The notes below the pieces were generated by a model. The model searched no databases and had not been told where the DNA came from. It saw only the letters and a program-made list of their open reading frames with translations. A program made the translations under genes and the position numbers. A stretch of 64,000 nt of DNA from BOG-1112 sp964611335 (GTDB taxonomy: Bacteria > Bdellovibrionota_B > Oligoflexia > Oligoflexales > Bog-1112): NCBI GenBank assembly GCA_964611335.1, contig CAZSXR010000001.1:372001-436000 (forward strand). The letters run 5' to 3'. How positions within the stretch are numbered: the first letter of the stretch is position 1; each line of letters opens with the position of its first letter. Below are positions 1 to 10,100 of this stretch, in pieces.

Positions 1-197
1 ATTTCTCGTTCTCGTGGTTCAAAAACAAGAGCCCAAGAAAGAAGTTCGCTTGCGTCTTTTGCATACCCGTGAGCTTTAAAAACAAGAAATAGCTGATAAG
101 TATTAAAAGAATTCTGTTGTTTTTTCCAATCCAAAAACACAGAGCGTTCTTTGGATGTAAGAACAAGTTGCGAAGCAAGTTTTTTCCACTTTTCCAT
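1..197 (-). CDS. 5' part of an unidentified gene running off the left edge, possibly a TPR protein
   Basis: An open frame of 65 codons starts at ATG 197 and leaves the window at base 1. The ATG lies one base after the TAA (199-201) of the upstream lipoprotein gene, so it looks like a further member of the pilus operon. The visible protein begins MEKWKKLASQLVL and contains GYAKDASELLSWALVFEP, whose Gly/Ala/Tyr spacing and closing Pro resemble one tetratricopeptide repeat. No signal peptide is visible. The TPR reading is an inference from one repeat; the rest of the gene is outside the window. Confidence 0.6.
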   Translation of the reverse strand, partial: MEKWKKLASQLVLTSKERSVFLDWKKQQNSFNTYQLFLVFKAHGYAKDASELLSWALVFEPRERE

Positions 198-198
198 T

Positions 199-774
199 TT
201 AAGGACCCACACTTATCGTTGAAACACCAACGGCACTACCTGAATGAATTTGCAAGGTCACAACATTCGAAGTTCCGAAGCAAAGAGGAACCACTTCGAT
301 AATACCTACCCCACAGGAGTCTGTGCACCATTCACTTTGACTCGTAACGATTCCTTTGTATTTTGCGGAATCGTCGTCTGGGTTTGAAGGCCCCATAATA
401 CCACTCAAAATACTAGCTTCAAAACTGACAGAAGGAGCAGGAATACCGACGTCAGGAACCAAAGGTGTAGGAGCGGTCTCTCCTGGTAGCGTAGCAGCGG
501 GGAGCTTTGCTGGTTGTGCTTGTTCAATTACAAACTGTATGGGGATACTTCCGGGATAGTTGACTCCCGATCCAGCTCCCTGACAGGCAACGGAAAGAGC
601 ATTGGTTCCAAAAAATCGAATTCTTGCATCGTGTGCCGCAATTTTTGCACTTGCGCACGAGAGTGTACAGTTACCGACGGAAGAAGGATCAGGTTCAGCA
701 CCGCAAACTTGAAGTAAAAGACTCAACATAAAAGTTATAAGAAATTTTATTAAACAGGGTTTATATTCTTTCAT
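199..774 (-). CDS. Probable secreted lipoprotein, last complete gene of the pilus operon
   Basis: 191 residues, not recognised. The N-terminus is basic then hydrophobic and ends in a lipobox-like LQVC at about residues 20-23, so it is probably exported and lipid-anchored. The mature part carries several Cys residues and a Pro/Ala-rich middle (about residues 90-115). The start ATG overlaps the pilQ stop as ATGA, showing translational coupling to pilQ. That placement suggests a role near the pilus secretin or outer membrane, but nothing in the protein identifies it as a pilotin, so the role is unknown. Confidence 0.75.
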   Translation of the reverse strand: MKEYKPCLIKFLITFMLSLLLQVCGAEPDPSSVGNCTLSCASAKIAAHDARIRFFGTNALSVACQGAGSGVNYPGSIPIQFVIEQAQPAKLPAATLPGETAPTPLVPDVGIPAPSVSFEASILSGIMGPSNPDDDSAKYKGIVTSQSEWCTDSCGVGIIEVVPLCFGTSNVVTLQIHSGSAVGVSTISVGP

Positions 775-2558
775 TTTGAATCCTTTTTCAAAATCCCCAT
801 ATCTTTGAGTTTCGTAGTAAACTCTGAATTGTTTTCCAGCGCATTTGCATTCTCACCTGTGGAATTTGACTGACTCTGTACATTTTGTTGATTTTGAATG
901 CTGATTTTTTCATTTTCAACTAATGCGTTATTTGTTTTTCGGAAGTCCTTGTCTCTTTGTGCAAGCACCACACGTTCGTTACCACTCACAATCGTAGGAG
1001 TAATGAGGATGATCAGCTCTCGTTTACTTTCTGTCTTTGCAGAAGATTGGAAGAGCAAACCTACAATGGGAATGTCTTGAAAAAATGGAATCCCTTGTTT
1101 GGTGTCCACATACGATGTTGTGTACAATCCTCCAATCACTGCGGTGTCTCCCGATTTGCGAATCATATTGGTTGTTAAAGATCTTGTTGATCGACTTCCT
1201 ACAGCAGAAGCTGATGTTGAAGATGTAGGAGAAGAATTTTCAACCGTGAGTACCATTTGTACGGCACCATCTGCCGTGATGTGAGGAGTTACAGTGAGTG
1301 CTAAATTATATTGCACCGAAGATAGTGCAGTAGCGCCATTGCCTCCGGCAGCAGGTATAGAGAAAAAATCTTCGGTTCCTGCTTTGATCACAGCTTGTTC
1401 ACCGTCGACAACAAGAATATTATTGTTTTGCAAGTTCCGAGTTTGAGATGTGAGTTCACCCATTCTTAAACGAAGATCCAATGCTGCAATATTATTTAAA
1501 CTTCCAAGGTGCACGTCGAATTTTGCATCCTGACGACCACTTTGAGTTGCACCAGAGTCTATCGAAAAAGCAGAAAGCAGGTTGTTTGGGAATACTAGAT
1601 TTCCAAATCCGAGACCTCTTCCTTGATCATAATTAAAGGGACCTCCCCAGTTGATGCCTAGAAAATTGTTTGTAGTTTTCAAAATTTCTATAACCCTAGA
1701 TTCAATCCTTACTTGAGGTGTTTGCAAATCTAGTCGTTCAATCAAAGATCTTATCTTAGAAAGTTCTTGTGGAATCGCTTCTACAATAACCGAGTTGGTC
1801 CTGTCATCTGAATCGACTTTCACTCTTTTATCGAAACTGGCAGAAGGAAGCATATTTGTAACCATCTTAACCATATTTGCAGCTTTGGAATAAGACAGTC
1901 TCACCACCATCACCTTTGTGGGTGTGACGAGTGCAACTTTTTTACGAAGATCGTCTGCATCAGATTTCTCTTTATTCAGAACTTCTAAAGTATCTATGCG
2001 AACTACATCCCCACCCAGTTTCACCATGCCTAATCCGTTGGTATCCAAAATCGCATGCAGAGCTTCATCCCATGCGACATTTTTCAGATTGATGTAAATC
2101 CTCTCATTGCTTACTCGATCAGGGATAATAAAATTGATATGTGTTTCTTCTGAAATTGTTCGTATCACTTCTCGAAGTGTTGCTCCTTTAAATTCCAAAG
2201 AGAGTGGTTGCAAAAATTCTTCTTCTGCTTTTCTTGCTTCTGCCTGTTTTTTTGCAGCATCTTCTTTTCTCTCTTCAGGAGTCATGTCTTCAGGATCATT
2301 GCTCAGTTCATTTCTCTCATCGTTAGTAAGAGCATCGATCTCGCTATTTTTTTCCATATTTGTATAATTATCGGCAGCAACGGAAAGCATAGGCCCCAAA
2401 AAATAAGCAGATTCATCTTCTAAAAAAGCATCTTCGTCACTGTCATCGATTTGGATACGTTGAATATCATCTTTGAGATGCGGAAGTTCAAAGGTCTTAG
2501 ACTTTGAACTTTGACAGGAGTTTAGGACGAGTAAAAAAAAGAATGTCTTAATATACAT
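771..2558 (-). CDS. pilQ: Type IV pilus secretin PilQ
   Basis: Outer-membrane ring through which type IV pili extrude and, in competent bacteria, DNA enters. 595 residues from the ATG at 2558, which has a GAGGAA ribosome site and lies 7 bases after the pilP stop; an upstream in-frame start would overlap pilP heavily and reads as out-of-frame pilP sequence. Residues 11-15 (VLNSC) look like a lipobox. An acidic charged stretch (about 30-115) precedes a secretin/TonB short N-terminal (STN) domain at about 118-190, a secretin N1 repeat (about 205-290) and the secretin core ending in ELIILITPTIVSG. No AMIN domain is visible, so it is shorter than many PilQ proteins. Operon order is pilO-pilP-pilQ. 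Confidence 0.93.
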   Translation of the reverse strand: MYIKTFFFLLVLNSCQSSKSKTFELPHLKDDIQRIQIDDSDEDAFLEDESAYFLGPMLSVAADNYTNMEKNSEIDALTNDERNELSNDPEDMTPEERKEDAAKKQAEARKAEEEFLQPLSLEFKGATLREVIRTISEETHINFIIPDRVSNERIYINLKNVAWDEALHAILDTNGLGMVKLGGDVVRIDTLEVLNKEKSDADDLRKKVALVTPTKVMVVRLSYSKAANMVKMVTNMLPSASFDKRVKVDSDDRTNSVIVEAIPQELSKIRSLIERLDLQTPQVRIESRVIEILKTTNNFLGINWGGPFNYDQGRGLGFGNLVFPNNLLSAFSIDSGATQSGRQDAKFDVHLGSLNNIAALDLRLRMGELTSQTRNLQNNNILVVDGEQAVIKAGTEDFFSIPAAGGNGATALSSVQYNLALTVTPHITADGAVQMVLTVENSSPTSSTSASAVGSRSTRSLTTNMIRKSGDTAVIGGLYTTSYVDTKQGIPFFQDIPIVGLLFQSSAKTESKRELIILITPTIVSGNERVVLAQRDKDFRKTNNALVENEKISIQNQQNVQSQSNSTGENANALENNSEFTTKLKDMGILKKDSK

Positions 2559-2565
2559 AAGTTCC

Positions 2566-3519
2566 TCACATGGAAGTTCCTGTAGGCGTAGAAGTTGTAG
2601 ACGTTTTAGGAGTAGGTCCCACATCTTGAGCTGGTGGATTGGCTGAGGGAGCATCATGTGTCGTCGTATTAGGACTTGAGCTTTGAACTTGCTTTGTAGC
2701 AGGATCTGCGGGAGATGCATTGGGTTGTGTACTTCCCTTTATTTGCTGTTTAAATTCCGGTTTTTGTTCAGTCCCTTTGATAATGATCTCTTCTTTTTTC
2801 TGTTCAAAAATAGGACGATTGTCATCGCTAGGGACATCATTGAATCTTTCTTCATCCAATTTTCTGAGAAGTTCTTGGTGATTTTTCTCGTATTCTGGTG
2901 AATTCAGATAATTTTCTTTCCCGTAACCCATGCGGTTCGGAGCACCAATTTTGTTGGAACGTATGACTATGCGGTCTTCAATCCTTGGTTGTCCGTTTTC
3001 TATCCATAGTTTTGAATCTTCATATTGTCTACTTCCGTCTGAAGCGAGTGAAAATTCACGAACGGTAATCGCTTTGTCTTCGATGTCGATAACTTTCCCA
3101 CCTCTTCTACCAATAAGAGAATCGAGCGTAACTACTACGCCTTGGTTGTCAGGTGTTAAAACCATTGCCTTTCTTTGAGAATTTCGAAGTCTCCAAATTC
3201 CTACAACTTTCAAAGTGGATAACTGAAACCTTTGTAAAGTGGTTTCAAGAGGTAATTCCTCTTTCTTAAATAGTGTAGAAATCAATGGAGGAACAAAGGG
3301 ATTCACTTTGTTCATAGAAGAATAGTGATATTGGGGTTGAATGCTGGATATGGCGCTTACATTTACACTTTTAGTAACATCTTTTCCGCTAATGTTTTGT
3401 GAGTATCGAGACCTGTGTTCTTGAGCGACAAGTTTACTAATAAAAAAGAATGAAAACAAAAGGACGATTAATCCTGCAGCACACACTCTTAAAAAAAAAT
3501 TCTGTCGAGTTTTCATCAT
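2566..3519 (-). CDS. pilP: Type IV pilus alignment protein PilP
   Basis: Inner-membrane-anchored periplasmic protein that links the PilNO alignment complex to the PilQ secretin. 317 residues: an N-terminal hydrophobic segment (about 12-32) ending VAQ, then a linker, then the PilP fold at about 75-155 (NPFVPPL, LSTLKVVGIW, GRRGGKVIDI). The C-terminal 100 residues are a Lys/Glu then Pro/Ser/Thr-rich tail not typical of PilP. pilO lies 6 bases upstream and pilQ 7 bases downstream, so the three are one transcript. Family assignment rests on the PilP core pattern and operon position. Confidence 0.88.
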   Translation of the reverse strand: MMKTRQNFFLRVCAAGLIVLLFSFFFISKLVAQEHRSRYSQNISGKDVTKSVNVSAISSIQPQYHYSSMNKVNPFVPPLISTLFKKEELPLETTLQRFQLSTLKVVGIWRLRNSQRKAMVLTPDNQGVVVTLDSLIGRRGGKVIDIEDKAITVREFSLASDGSRQYEDSKLWIENGQPRIEDRIVIRSNKIGAPNRMGYGKENYLNSPEYEKNHQELLRKLDEERFNDVPSDDNRPIFEQKKEEIIIKGTEQKPEFKQQIKGSTQPNASPADPATKQVQSSSPNTTTHDAPSANPPAQDVGPTPKTSTTSTPTGTSM

Positions 3520-3525
3520 GTGCTC

Positions 3526-4332
3526 CTATTCTGATTTATTTGCAGAAGCTGCAGGTAAAGCCGTTGGAATTCCAGGAACGACAGGGGATCCAGGAGTTGG
3601 GCTAACCCCGGGAGTTGGGGGAACTCCAGGAGTTGGAATAGCTCCAGGATTTTCAGCTTTTTGCTTTTCTTTATTCATTGTTTGAATGGTCTCTGCTTCT
3701 TGTTGTGTCATCATGCGAAAAATCATCATGTCGCAACTTACACGCAATCTGACTTTAGACCTTCTAGAAGATTCGACGTACTCATCATCGATATCAGCAT
3801 TTGATTTGTCTTTACCATCGACAAGAGTTAGGTCGATATTCTCAATCTCTACTATAAAGTCGAGGTGCACCATATGATCAAAGAAACTTGCTATTTGTGC
3901 ATAAGTTCCTACGAGCTCAATAGAGATGGGAAGTTTTATAAATCGAAAGGCAGTCTCAGAAGGAACTTCTTCTTTAGGATGAAAGATGTTCAAAACTAAA
4001 CCGAGTTCTTGTGCTACCAACTCCGTTTTTTTCAAAACATTATCGATATAGATTTTGTCAGGTAGTTTCTTGCTAGCGTCTTTAAGTTGACTCTCTAGAC
4101 CTACAACTTCTTCTTCTAATCTTGTTATTTTCTTTCGTTTTTCTTCAGCGTCTTCTAGTTTTTTCAATTCTGTCTGCTGTATTTCTAATGCCAGTTTTTG
4201 TGCCGTATCTAAATCCGGCCAACGGCTATAAAATTCATAAGCTGCGGGTGTAATAGCGACAATAAATAAAAGTAAAATGCGCTTCCAAAGAATAATCTCT
4301 CTGTAATGCATTCCTATGTCGTCTAAATCCAT
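3526..4332 (-). CDS. pilO: Type IV pilus inner-membrane protein PilO
   Basis: Part of the PilMNOP alignment complex. 268 residues: short cytoplasmic N-terminus, one transmembrane helix (about 17-36), a coiled coil (about 45-92, Glu/Lys-rich heptads) and a ferredoxin-like periplasmic domain (about 95-205). The C-terminus (about 230-262) is a low-complexity Pro-Thr-Pro-Gly repeat, matched by the Pro-rich tail of PilP. The start has an AGGACGGG ribosome site. pilM and pilN are not immediately upstream: pgeF is, 86 bases away in the same orientation, so the usual pilMNOPQ order is split. Confidence 0.87.
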   Translation of the reverse strand: MDLDDIGMHYREIILWKRILLLFIVAITPAAYEFYSRWPDLDTAQKLALEIQQTELKKLEDAEEKRKKITRLEEEVVGLESQLKDASKKLPDKIYIDNVLKKTELVAQELGLVLNIFHPKEEVPSETAFRFIKLPISIELVGTYAQIASFFDHMVHLDFIVEIENIDLTLVDGKDKSNADIDDEYVESSRRSKVRLRVSCDMMIFRMMTQQEAETIQTMNKEKQKAENPGAIPTPGVPPTPGVSPTPGSPVVPGIPTALPAASANKSE

Positions 4333-4418
4333 AGTCCCGTCCTAGAGTGAAAAACTTCTACTTCATTCTTTCACTTAAGAACCTAGACTATCAATTAGAC
4401 AAGGTGGGTAATTTTCAC

Positions 4419-5120
4419 CTAGTTCTTGGAGATCCAAGACCAGTTTCGAAGAGAAGAAGGGGACGTAGCTTGAGAATCTCTGCGATAGCTGTGCCATTGG
4501 TCTGAATGACAATAGGTACAGGATCTAAAAACCGAGAGCTTTTTTACAGAAATCCCAGCATTAAGAAGAGCCCAAGTTGCCGCAGTAGGAAGATCTAAGA
4601 ACCAACGATCTTTAGTTCCCACACTCAAACACAAAGCAAACTGCTCTTGATCGAAATTCAAACCCTGCAAAGCTTCAAGAACTTCGGGTCCCACTTCGTA
4701 GTGACAGTGAGCGATCGAAGGCCCTATAGAGGCAAAAATTGCCTCCTTGGGACTTTGTTTCTGCATGATCTCAACGGCTTTTCCTAGTATTCCTGAACTG
4801 AGCCCTCTCCATCCAGCATGCACAGCCATGACAGTCGTAGCTTTCTCACTTGCGAAAAGTACAGGCAAACAATCTGCAGTTCGCACACCTATCACTTGCC
4901 CAGCTTTTTGTGTGTAAACACCGTCTGCTTGTGTAGTCGTATTTATTACAGAAGCCTCTACTACAGAGACCCCATGCACTTGTTTAGGATGCACACACGC
5001 AAAATTTTCCTTACCCTTACCGTAAAAACCGAAGTGTACAGGTAAAAGGCTCAGAACTCTTTCTTCTTCTTTGTGGGAATACCACTGTAGATCTTTCAGA
5101 TTTTTTAAATGTGGTGTCAA
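4419..5120 (-). CDS. pgeF: PgeF/YfiH-type multicopper-like purine nucleoside phosphorylase (laccase-domain protein)
   Basis: YfiH/PgeF/LACC1 family: cytosolic enzymes reported to act on purine nucleosides, and in E. coli to prevent wrong amino acids entering peptidoglycan. 233 residues, the usual length. Zinc-site motifs HPKQVHG, TADCLPV and HAGWRG supply the conserved His and Cys residues, and GPSIAHCHYEVG is a further family signature. The only start in the open frame without a long gap is TTG at 5118-5120, overlapping the acyl-CoA dehydrogenase stop (TTGA), with an AAAGGA site about 12 bases upstream; no in-frame ATG occurs before the HAGWRG region. Confidence 0.9.
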   Translation of the reverse strand: MTPHLKNLKDLQWYSHKEEERVLSLLPVHFGFYGKGKENFACVHPKQVHGVSVVEASVINTTTQADGVYTQKAGQVIGVRTADCLPVLFASEKATTVMAVHAGWRGLSSGILGKAVEIMQKQSPKEAIFASIGPSIAHCHYEVGPEVLEALQGLNFDQEQFALCLSVGTKDRWFLDLPTAATWALLNAGISVKKLSVFRSCTYCHSDQWHSYRRDSQATSPSSLRNWSWISKN

Positions 5121-6946
5121 TGGACACGAATCCTTTCTTTTATCAACTCATCGTCAGAACGAATTACTTCGTACAAATAGTTTGCTCTCAGCAGAGATTT
5201 CTTTAAAAAATGTTCTGCTATCCATACTCGACTTGCATTGTGTTTTACATCGGAAATCAATGAACGAGATAAAGCTTCCATACATTTGAGTTCACAAAAA
5301 TGTTCTGCGTGCAAAAGTGCAGGGCCAAATTTGTCAATTTGCAAAGATTTAAGATTCAAATATCTTAGATATTTAATCGGATTTTTTTTGAAAGCATCCC
5401 CATTCACATTTTCAAAATTTTCTTTTGCGAGTTTGAAGAGGATTTTAAGAAGTGCATTCCAAGAATACTCTTCAAGTTTAGAAAATGATTTCTCAATAGA
5501 AGAGCTTTTTTCAAAAAATTTTAACTTGAATTTCAAAGACTGATTTAAAATTTTCTTAGGATTTTTAATCAAAGCCTTGATCTCATCTTTGATACACATC
5601 AAAGCCTGAATTTGAGACGTTCCTTCATACAGAGGATAAATCAAAACCTCACGTAATAACCACTGTGCCTTGTATTCTTGCATATAACCGTAACCACCAT
5701 GAATTTGCAAAGCAGTTCGGGCATGTTCGACAGCTTTTTCTGCAAGCCAGTATTTTACAAGAGGTGTTTTGCTTCGTAGCTGACAAATCACTTCTTTTAA
5801 TTGTGCTTCCAAAGATTCTTTAGAAAACTTTTTAAAATCACCATCGTTCAAACGTCTTTCCAAAAGTAAACGCATGGACTGTAAAAATATAGTGTCGTAA
5901 CACAAACTTCTCGCAGCTTTTACTTCCACCTCCATATCGAGAAGCTTATCTGCAATTAATTCATGTTGCGCAATCGGTTTTCCCCATGTCTTTCTTTCAT
6001 TCGCATAGGTGTTCGCAAGTCTGGAAATGGCTTCCATGGCCCCGAGAGCTTGTGTTGCGACTCCAATGCGGGACTCGTTCATAAGATCTAGCATGTAATG
6101 AAAACCTGCGTTTTTCTCGCCTAAAAGCCATGCTTTGGAACCATCGTAAGCAAGCTCTGCAGTGATCGAACCATGCAAGCCAATCTTCTTTTCGATCTTT
6201 AAAAGGCGTATGTTGTCTTTACCTTCAATATGACGAGGACATAAAAATAAAGACAGATTTTCTAAACCCACAGCGCCTTTGCTTGTCTTTGCAAGAACTA
6301 AACTGATCTCTGCATTTCCATTCGTTATAAAACGTTTGGTTCCATGCAAACTCCAGGTCCCGTCTTTATTTTCCACGGCATAAGTTTTTATATTTGAAAG
6401 ATCACTTCCCGCATCAGGTTCGGTAAGAGCCATATTCCCTGAGATTTCCGTGCGAACAATACGAGGAATATATTCTTCACAAAGTTCTTTAGATGCATAT
6501 TTTTCAAGAATACGTGCAATGCTGTTAAACCAATAAGCACTGATTGTAGTCGAAGGACAAGCGCGGTTTAACATTTCTGCAGCAGTCATCTCACAGAAAA
6601 AAGGGATGCCATAACCTCCGTATTTAGTCTCTATGCCTCCTCCTAGAAGTCCAAAAGATTTCAGTACCTCATGATTTTGTATAAGAACGGGTGGAAGCGT
6701 TTCTTTTCCATCTTTTAAAGTGATGTCCAACTCATCTATTTGATGTGAACGAGAACCTATATCCTCACAAATAGGTCCGAAATTGTCGAGAATTTGAAAT
6801 ATCCCTTCTTTGTAAGATTCGGCATTTTTCGCATCGAAAAAGACTTTCTCGTCTTCCGTCAGAAGAGAGAAGATGCGTTGCATATCGATCTTATTTTCGA
6901 GATGAAACCTAATATCAGGGTTGTCCGTAAAATAATTCGCTGTCAT
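5117..6946 (-). CDS. Acyl-CoA dehydrogenase family protein (long form)
   Basis: FAD-dependent alpha,beta-dehydrogenation of an acyl-CoA, usually the first step of beta-oxidation. 609 residues, matching the roughly 600-residue DmdC/FadE-like subfamily rather than 380-residue short forms. Seen: MALTEPDAGSDLSNIK (flavin/substrate loop), FITNGNAEIS, the C-terminal IHGGYGYMQEY, and YEGTSQIQ, which holds the expected catalytic Glu. A C-terminal helical extension (about 460-609) follows. ATG at 6946 has a GGGAGG ribosome site. The gene overlaps pgeF by 4 bases downstream. Substrate chain length cannot be read from the sequence. Confidence 0.9.
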   Translation of the reverse strand: MTANYFTDNPDIRFHLENKIDMQRIFSLLTEDEKVFFDAKNAESYKEGIFQILDNFGPICEDIGSRSHQIDELDITLKDGKETLPPVLIQNHEVLKSFGLLGGGIETKYGGYGIPFFCEMTAAEMLNRACPSTTISAYWFNSIARILEKYASKELCEEYIPRIVRTEISGNMALTEPDAGSDLSNIKTYAVENKDGTWSLHGTKRFITNGNAEISLVLAKTSKGAVGLENLSLFLCPRHIEGKDNIRLLKIEKKIGLHGSITAELAYDGSKAWLLGEKNAGFHYMLDLMNESRIGVATQALGAMEAISRLANTYANERKTWGKPIAQHELIADKLLDMEVEVKAARSLCYDTIFLQSMRLLLERRLNDGDFKKFSKESLEAQLKEVICQLRSKTPLVKYWLAEKAVEHARTALQIHGGYGYMQEYKAQWLLREVLIYPLYEGTSQIQALMCIKDEIKALIKNPKKILNQSLKFKLKFFEKSSSIEKSFSKLEEYSWNALLKILFKLAKENFENVNGDAFKKNPIKYLRYLNLKSLQIDKFGPALLHAEHFCELKCMEALSRSLISDVKHNASRVWIAEHFLKKSLLRANYLYEVIRSDDELIKERIRVH

Positions 6947-7117
6947 TTAAACCTCCCAAAAAGAGATCATAACTTCGCTTGTTCTAACGAAATTTCCCGT
7001 CATATCGAGCGAAACTCTAAGTGTGGTGAAGAATGAGTCGAGAGATCTCCTGTTAGTCTTTGTGTAGACCGATCTTTTTCCTATCCTCTCTTTTCTCTTA
7101 TTTTTGTTAAGAACGGA

Positions 7118-10100
7118 TTAAGTTGTTTTCTCTTTCCGTGATTTTTCCAAAGAAAGCATGGTTAGAACTCTTGCCGCGCTATGTTCGAGAATGGTTCGAA
7201 TTTCTTCTTTCTCCTTGATTTGCGTTTTGTTAATCGCTTCAATCAACTTTTCGGTGTCTTCGACATTTCTCATATAGAAACTTGCAGCTCGAACTATATC
7301 ACTCGATTGAATAGATTCCATCCAACCCAAACCTTCTCTGTAAACGATATAACTCGCAATCTGTGCAGACAGAATTGCAACCATATACGGGACAGGAAGA
7401 CGTGCTGTAATACGTTCCTTAAATTTTTCAACCAAAATAGATGGACAATGTTTGTATATAATTTTCATATACAAAGGATCTTCAAGAATACTGCGACCTT
7501 TTTGAGAAAATTCATGCAACATAAGATCTGTTAGCGAATTGATCTCCTCTGAAATTTCCTTCGAAATAGCAACCAGTGTTTTCTTTCCACCATGCTGAGC
7601 GTATTCACGGAATAGAAGCTGAGCTTCCTTGCTTGCCTTGTCTCTCAGTATTTCAATGACCTGTTGAACATAAATGGGTTTGATGGCCATGAATTCTTTT
7701 TCTTCCAAAATCAAGGACTCAATCACCTCGAAAGAAGAACAGATCACACCACATTTGTTTGCAGTGGAATCTTTGATCATGATCACACCCAATTCTTGCA
7801 AACGTTCTCGTGCCTCATTTGTAAAATAGATATTGGCGCCTTCTACAATTGCTCGACACGTTGGAATCGAGTGACTATTTAGGAAACGATCCGCATTATG
7901 CTCTGTGACAGTATAAGGTCTTCCTCCTGCAGGAATAAAAATATCAGCAGGTGCAACAAAATGCAGATTATTGCGTTTGAGTATGTTCTCATTCGTATCT
8001 GCTTTGATTACGAATGCAGACTTGTCATCGGAAAGTTTAGATGCATTGAATTCAGCAATAGAACGCTCTGAACTTACAAGTCTTAGAATCTCCTTCCAAT
8101 TCAAACCTGCAGGATCATAAGCCGCTCCGAAACCATCTGCGATGGCTACCACGCGAGCTTTTTCTCCATATTCTCTATGCAAAATTTTAAGCTCGTTCCC
8201 TGCAACGTCTCCGTCAGGACCTCCTGTCATCTTCACAGTGAACGGTTGTTTACGAGCATCTATGTTGAGGAATTTTAAAACTTCATCGACATAGACATTC
8301 AAACCTTCCGAAGTAACACCATACTCTTTGTGGTTGATGCCCGCTCCTGGTTTCGAAGACATAAACGCTTTTGCATATTTGTAATGTCTTCGTTCGGCCT
8401 GTTCTGAAATCCAAATGATCAGCTCATTGCTTACATTTTCATCAGGGCCCAGATAAATAATTTCTTCATGATCATAATAAGAAATCATCTTTGTTCGAGG
8501 CTTGTCTTCTTGAATCTCATCTTCTCTGACAAGAAGATCGAGCAAGGCGTTCACAGCCCCTTTAGCAGCTCGGTCTCTGTTACCGTTGACTTTCAAAATC
8601 ATAACGGCTTTGGATCCACCTTCCGGGATGTCCTTATTTTTAAGCTGCTGTGCAAAACTCAAGCCGTAAACTTCGTCAAACAATCCAGCTAAAGCATAAG
8701 TGTATTCGGGAAGATTGCGAGGTGTCACAATTCTCAAACCACCTCGTGCAACATCTCTCCAACGAACGTGGAAGAATTTATAGTCGCGCCCTACTATGAA
8801 ATAAATCCCAAATGGTTTTTGAGAATAGTAACGAGAATCCAAAACATCGGAAGAAATACGGAAGGCAAGACCTGTCTTTGTATCAAAATAATAATTAGTA
8901 GAAAGAACATGGTCTACAAACTTCAAACCTTCCATGAAGATCTGTCTCTCTATAGGATCGATGGTTTTGTCAATTTGGGTTAAAAATTCTTTACGTTTAA
9001 CTTCGTAAAGTCCTTTTTTTCTATCATCTTCTGAAAGAGGATTGAATCGTATGCGGAAAAGTTCATGCAATCGTGTCAGCAAATCCTGAGATTTAATAAA
9101 CGTGGTGAAAATTTTATGTTCGGAAAAATAATACACATTCTCTTTACTCAAAAGGATATGTACCCAAGCTGCGACGGAACGCATCAGGTTCGTTGCATTT
9201 ACAGAATAAAGATAGGGAGCCCTTGCAAGACACGTATATTCATCGGAATCGACCCATGCTAAAGTTCTCAGGGCTTTGATGAGTTTGCGGGATTCTATAG
9301 AATCAAAATCTATGCTCGAACCATTTTTGCAGACGACGTTGAAATTCATGATTGCAACGGGTTCTTTTAAACCCTCTTTGAAATGAATGACAAAGTAACG
9401 ACTGATTTCGAAACCATAGCGATTGATCAAATGCTGAATATCTTCGAGGACATCGAAAGCTCGGATTTCTTTCATTCCAACAGTGAGTCTTCCAGAACGT
9501 GCATCATCATCCCAAGGTTCAAATGCTGTTTGGACACCTTCTTTCGATAGCATTTTCTGATACATGCGAAAGGTATTGCGAATACGTCTCGCTGTGCTGT
9601 ACATGACAAAGTGCTGATCGAGATGGTTGAGATAAAGTTCAATATCTTCAAGATTATCAGGGTGAGATTTTTCGAGTAGTTTCTTTGCGCGTTGAATTTT
9701 ACTGACAATGTGTTTGTTGTTCACATCCACTTTTGTATGAGGGCTTGTGAAAAAATTCGCAATAAAAATAAGTTTGTCATGTGAATAATACAAAGCCCCC
9801 GCTTTTGCATTCACAGATTCCAGTTTTTTAGCAAGTTCTGTTAGGAGTTTTTGGTCTCCTCCAGGCCCTATGTAGGTCACTTCAGTTCTATCTCGGTTCC
9901 ATAATTCTACAGTCTGACGTGTTTCAAAAACATGACCCGTTAATATCGAAGAAAGATGTCGAACCTTGTCAGCACGAGGAACTGTTTGATAATAAATCTG
10001 TGGCATGTTCTTAAAAAACCACGGAGTGAGCGTCTCAATATTTTTATCAATGCTTCCTCGAACCGTTTCCGCAATGTCACGGATGTACGATTCCAATTCT

